64,000 nt of DNA from Trogon surrucura (lineage: Eukaryota > Chordata > Aves > Trogoniformes > Trogonidae): the NCBI GenBank assembly GCA_020746105.1, contig CM036624.1, positions 22,590,084 through 22,654,083 of the forward strand, in the 5' to 3' direction. The first letter of the stretch is position 1; the number at the start of each line of letters is the position of its first letter. Of this stretch, positions 59,731 to 64,000 are shown in pieces. Position numbers and translations under genes: made by a program. The notes under the pieces were generated by a model, which worked only from the letters and a program-made list of their open reading frames with translations, was not told the origin of the DNA and made no database searches.

Positions 59731-61329
59731 GTCCACTAACCAAGGCATGGGTGTATGGGTTGTATTCAATGCTTTTGTCTCTGGAAAATACTTAAGTTCA
59801 TCCTTAAGTTTCAAACAACCGACAAAACCCACGAGCAGTTGTTCCTCGACCTTGCATTTTACAAGGTGTTTGTTACAAAACCTCCCAGAGGACCTGGCCC
59901 AGTCTCACAGCAGCTCCAGTCACTCACTGGGCTCCAGTAAAACCCACTCGAGCCCCCTGCCAAGCGGGCCATGCCGGCTGTTTATTTTCCCTGGAGTGGG
60001 TGACTCCTGTCCCTAAGCAACCAAGATGTAACAGCAAGTGCGAAACTTGCAGGGCTTCCAAGAGGCTGTTTGTTTTGCTGTCCAAAAGCAATTTTCAGAC
60101 TAAACTGTGTTTGCACGTGTAACAGCCACATTTCCCTGTGCCAGGATGGGTGACAAGAAGCTGCTGCCACCACCTACATCTGACCAGCACAACAATACAG
60201 CACTTCATTAAAATATTAGATTAATACAGTGATTTCCTTCCTTAAATCATACTTTTATTTCCCAGTTGCTGCATTATAAAAAAAAATATTAAAAATTCAG
60301 CAGTTCTGTTAAGATGAGATCCTCTGGGATTACTTAGGCACGTAATTCCCGTTCACATCCAAATGATCTCAACTGTCTTTGGGATACAAGCCTCAGAGAG
60401 AGCTTGGTAATTCTTGCAGACAGAAGTCTCCATGCAGTTTCGCTGCCCGCCAAGCAGCGGCTCCAGGCTGCAGGGCTTTGGGGCTCTGAACTCAACCCTG
60501 TGGGACAAACATTGTTTTTGAGCACTCCAAGATGCCAAGCAGTCTCCCTTTTCTCCTGCAGCCACCACTAGCAGCCCTTAGTACCAGGCATCCTCAGCTC
60601 CCTTTTCCACCAGCTGGGACCTAGCTGGGGTACAGATCAGTTCTGAAAGGGAGCAGGAACAACTCTCAGCCTGTTCTGGGCAGTTTTGCAAGGAGTCTCC
60701 TATGCTTTGCACCAGGTCTCAAGGCTCCTGCACCATTTCCCAGTGTCAGGATGCGGGGAGCCACCCTACAAAACAAGTCACCTGGGCTTTAAGCCCAACC
60801 CAGGGCTGCTCCAAGGATGCACAGCGTTCTGCATTGCAGGGCAGGAGGCTTCATGCGTCTCATTCCATCCTGTTGCTCTCCAGGGCTGCCTCTGACACCC
60901 TTGAGAGCTGTTGGACCCTGGGGAAGGATCAGAATTTGGTCCTGAAGATGAATGGAGAGTTTTTTCCATTGACTCCTGCAGAAGCAGCTTTGGTACCTGT
61001 TGTGTGCTGTCAGCAGCGCTCAGTTTAGGGCATCCAGCCTTAAATCGACAACTTTCCTCTCAAAACCCAATAAGTAATTGGGGGATCTGCTAATAGGGCT
61101 TGTCAAAATCAATTGAGGTTAAACACCTTTAGCTACAATAACAGTCATCTGACCCCAGGCTCCAGAAACTGTCAGGCTCAGAGGAACCCCCGGGGGGGTT
61201 ATTCCTGGCTTCCCATTGCTTTGAGACAGATAAAAGAGCAGACGATGCAGAGCTGGGTAATCCGTTCAGCCCATCCCAGCCATGCACTGAAGTGACAGCT
61301 CCCAGAGTTTCTGCAGAGCTGGCTCCTCC
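59731..61329. other. Non-coding, no gene seen
   Basis: No exon or repeat recognised. A short AT-rich patch near 60200-60300 is unremarkable. Confidence 0.5.
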
Positions 61330-61530
61330 TGGGAATTGTGTGCAGAGGGGCCAATTTGTTCAACAAAACCTGGGCAACTAGAGTTTTCTTAAATTCAATT
61401 GCCTGAAGGAGAAGGCAAATAGCATTTAAGCGGAGGAAAGTGCATTAAAACCACATCTTTGATACAATGGCTGATACACCACACTGCCAACGCCTGAAAT
61501 GATAATATTTTTTTTCTTAAATAAATAGCT
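61330..61530. promoter_or_regulatory. Candidate element with abutting RUNX, TCF and SOX sites
   Basis: AACCACA (61449-61455, RUNX), CTTTGAT (61457-61463, TCF/LEF) and ACAATGG (61464-61470, SOX) lie almost end to end, in AT-rich unique sequence that also contains AAATTCAATTGCC and TGATAATATT. The tight spacing is notable. Function is inferred. Confidence 0.4.
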
Positions 61531-64000
61531 CAGCAGCAGGATCCCAGCCTCCCCCGGCACAGGGAGGCTTCATGCTGCAGCAGCCGCATTTCCAGCCTTC
61601 CAGGCCAAACTGCTTCAACACTTCCCCTCACTACTGGGCTCATACTGAGGGAGGGACAGCAGTGCCCACAATGCTGAGGGCATTGTGCCCACATCCAGAG
61701 GGCACTTTGAGTTTATGATTCCCACCAGCTCCCAGAAGGAAGGTGTGGGAACATCAGCATCGGCATCCTTGCTGCGTTGGTACAAAGGGCTTTTCCCACC
61801 CTCGGGTACTTACTGCCTTTAAAGTCCTGCCAGATCTCAACACAAAAAGAGCAAAGAAGGGCGAGTCAGGAAAAGAAACAAATATTCAGTATTTGTTGCA
61901 CTTGCATAACTCAATGGAACTCTTGTTGTTTTCCCAATTATAGGATGCTGTAACACCTCCTCCTCTTCCTCTCAGAGAGATTTTTACCCATGCTTTCCTC
62001 CCTTCTCCATTTGAGCAGCCTCCATGACAATAGGGGCATTGGGGACCTCAGGGGAGGGTCTTTGGATATCCAAGGGAGGCCTCCACATACTGCAGAGAAA
62101 GCTGCTTCCAGGCTTCCCTCCCTGGAGATTTCAGCTTCTCCTGCTTCTGTGAGGATCCTAAAAAGTTTGTCTCTCCCACATTGGTCAGGCATTTAAACTT
62201 CTCACCTTGGCTGGGACCCAAGAAATTCAGTGCCAAGGTGAAAGCGAGTAATACAGAGAGCAAACAATTATCTCAACATTTCCAAACATGTGAGGGGAGA
62301 GGGAGGGCAGCAAAAAAACCTGAGCAGAAAAGGTGGTGAAGGGGGCAATGCCAGGGAAAATGGGAAAGAATTAACCTAAATCTTTCCTGTAACACCAGCA
62401 AAGGGATGTCAAAGCTCAGATATCTGAGTAGTCACCAAGAATCAGCTCCAGATCTCCTCCAAGCCACCTTCTGCTTCTCTCCTGTGAGCTTAGTCCCATC
62501 CAGCAGAGACCAGATACCCACATGTGGGACCCCACCATGCAAAACTTTCACTCCTGAAAAGTGATTAAGGTTCCAGTGGAGGAAAAGAAGCTTTTCAGAG
62601 AAATCTAAGAAGGGATGGATTGGTAGAGATGCAACACAAAAAGCAGCCAATGAATAGCTGGAGAAGACCAGGAGCAAAGTTTCCTGCCTGACCCTGGGAA
62701 ACAGCAACACTTGGTCCTCCCTGGGGATGGGATACACCCAGCACCACCCATATGGTCATATACTGGGAGCTGTTGGTCTGTAAGCCCAAAGAAAGAATTA
62801 AAAAAAATAAAATCCCAAGATCTCCCTATATCCAGAATAATCTTCTGTGGAGCCCAGAGATGCTGCAGGAGAGTTGTATCACCTGCCCAGAGCATGTGTG
62901 TGCTGGTGTAAATTAGAGACTGCAACCACCTGCACAGCATCTGCTGAGATGACTTAGTTCTCTGGGTGACATCAGAGAGGATCATGCTTCAGGCACCATC
63001 CCTGGGATGCTCAAAACCATGTAGGTAGGAGCAGATTGGATGAGAACTGGGTGCCCCTCTTTGCTCATCCATGGGATGTGCAAGAAGGACTTGGTCCTCT
63101 TATTCTGGGTCCACACAAGGGAAGAGGAAGAACTGCTGGTCCCCAACCCTCTCTTGAGATGCTGCAGCAGGAGATTACCATCTCCCTGGATGGGAAAGAA
63201 GGGCTCAATGGGTATTGGGGAAAAGGGAACACCAGCTAGACAGCTGCTTGGGACAGATAAAGGCTCACGTGTGTCGCATTCTATAAACATGAATTCACTT
63301 GGTCCAACACACTTCTCCTGGCACCAGCAGTCAGACCTCTCCACAGGGAGACTAACCTGCACCTTCACGTGGGCACTTTTGTACCAAAGCCCCAAAAATA
63401 TTAAATGTAAAGGGAAACTCAGAGCAAGTTGAGGGACTCTGTATGGCTCCACTTGAAGGGGACTCCAATTTCTAAAGAAAGCCTAAACCAACTGTCATCG
63501 TCCGAGGGGCTCATTGTACTTTGGAGCAGTGGCTGGTGCCACATAGGAGGTATTCAGTCTAAATTAACTCTCCCCCTAATACCTGAGCAAACATTTTCAG
63601 CTTGAGACTTAATATCCCTGGACATGTCTGCTGTCTCCCAGGTGAATCCCCAGATAAACAAGGTCAGCTCAGCCCTAATGCGGCTGTAAAAAGCTGTCAG
63701 TCAGCCCAGGAGGTCTGGTTGCAAGGTCAAACCAGTTCTGAAGGTTGCTGGGGCCAAACCTGGCCTGTCAGTCATTTTAAGTGCAGGAAGGTTTGTATTC
63801 ATTTTACTATGTCAGGTATCCCAAATTTAGGATTAGCTGTTGGCCACCACAACATTGTTCTTTCAAAAAAAAAAAAAAAACAAAAAACCCAAACATGCAG
63901 GCACATATCTTCGGCCCTGAATAAATCTGTTGTGCTGAGCCTACCTGCAGCTGGGAGGTGAAAAGAAACCTGTCCTTCAAGAAAAAAGGGATGTTTCCAC
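61531..64000. other. Non-coding, no gene seen
   Basis: No exon or repeat family recognised to the window's right edge. An A15 run at 63866-63880 is the only low-complexity feature of note. Confidence 0.5.

Noticed and set aside
47761-64000. Search for CMPK1 exons, the expected upstream neighbour
   Set aside because: No frame carries the glycine-rich P-loop or other kinase motifs; the gene probably lies outside the window.

Overview
The window looks like a vertebrate, most probably avian, nuclear locus. It contains two intact single-exon forkhead transcription-factor genes in large stretches of non-coding DNA. Three short CR1-type LINE remnants, the usual dispersed repeat of bird and reptile genomes, point to a sauropsid. 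No other interspersed repeat family is evident apart from one probable ancient palindromic element. I see no bacterial, viral, CRISPR or tRNA/rRNA features.

Both genes lie on the minus strand in the same orientation. FOXE3 (CDS 46637-45465, 390 codons) is upstream and FOXD2 (CDS 30075-28726, 449 codons) is downstream, with about 15.4 kb between the coding regions. The same pair in the same relative orientation occurs on human 1p33, so gene order supports the protein-based identifications. Each gene has a TATA box in a CpG-rich promoter, no AUG between the TATA box and the proposed start codon, one uninterrupted exon, and a plausible poly(A) signal 0.6-1.0 kb past the stop. Both proteins pair a forkhead DNA-binding domain with an eh1-like FSID motif, the type that recruits Groucho/TLE co-repressors.

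Layout: 1-17 kb is ordinary non-coding DNA with one isolated promoter-like CpG patch (about 1.43-1.73 kb), all three CR1 remnants, a 0.4-kb pyrimidine satellite and several AT-rich patches that look like regulatory elements. From 17.3 to 34.5 kb the DNA is strongly CpG-rich. This domain surrounds FOXD2 and extends about 10 kb beyond its 3' end. It holds long homopolymers, a 0.5-kb purine tract, an AAT microsatellite and several palindromic transcription-factor-site clusters. From 34.5 to 44.8 kb lies the intergenic region between the genes, with a palindromic MITE-like repeat and AT-rich candidate enhancers. FOXE3 and its CpG island occupy 44.8-47.7 kb. From 47.8 to 64 kb there is no recognisable gene, but three or four AT-rich homeodomain/SOX/TCF-site clusters look like distal enhancers.

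I found no new biological system. The parts most worth a second look are the palindromic site clusters (18.5, 44.6 and 59.6 kb), a 12-bp-stem hairpin at 19.57 kb, the TATA-containing CpG-island promoters, and the long CpG domain 3' of FOXD2. All enhancer calls rest on reading motifs and base composition by eye; no alignment was possible.
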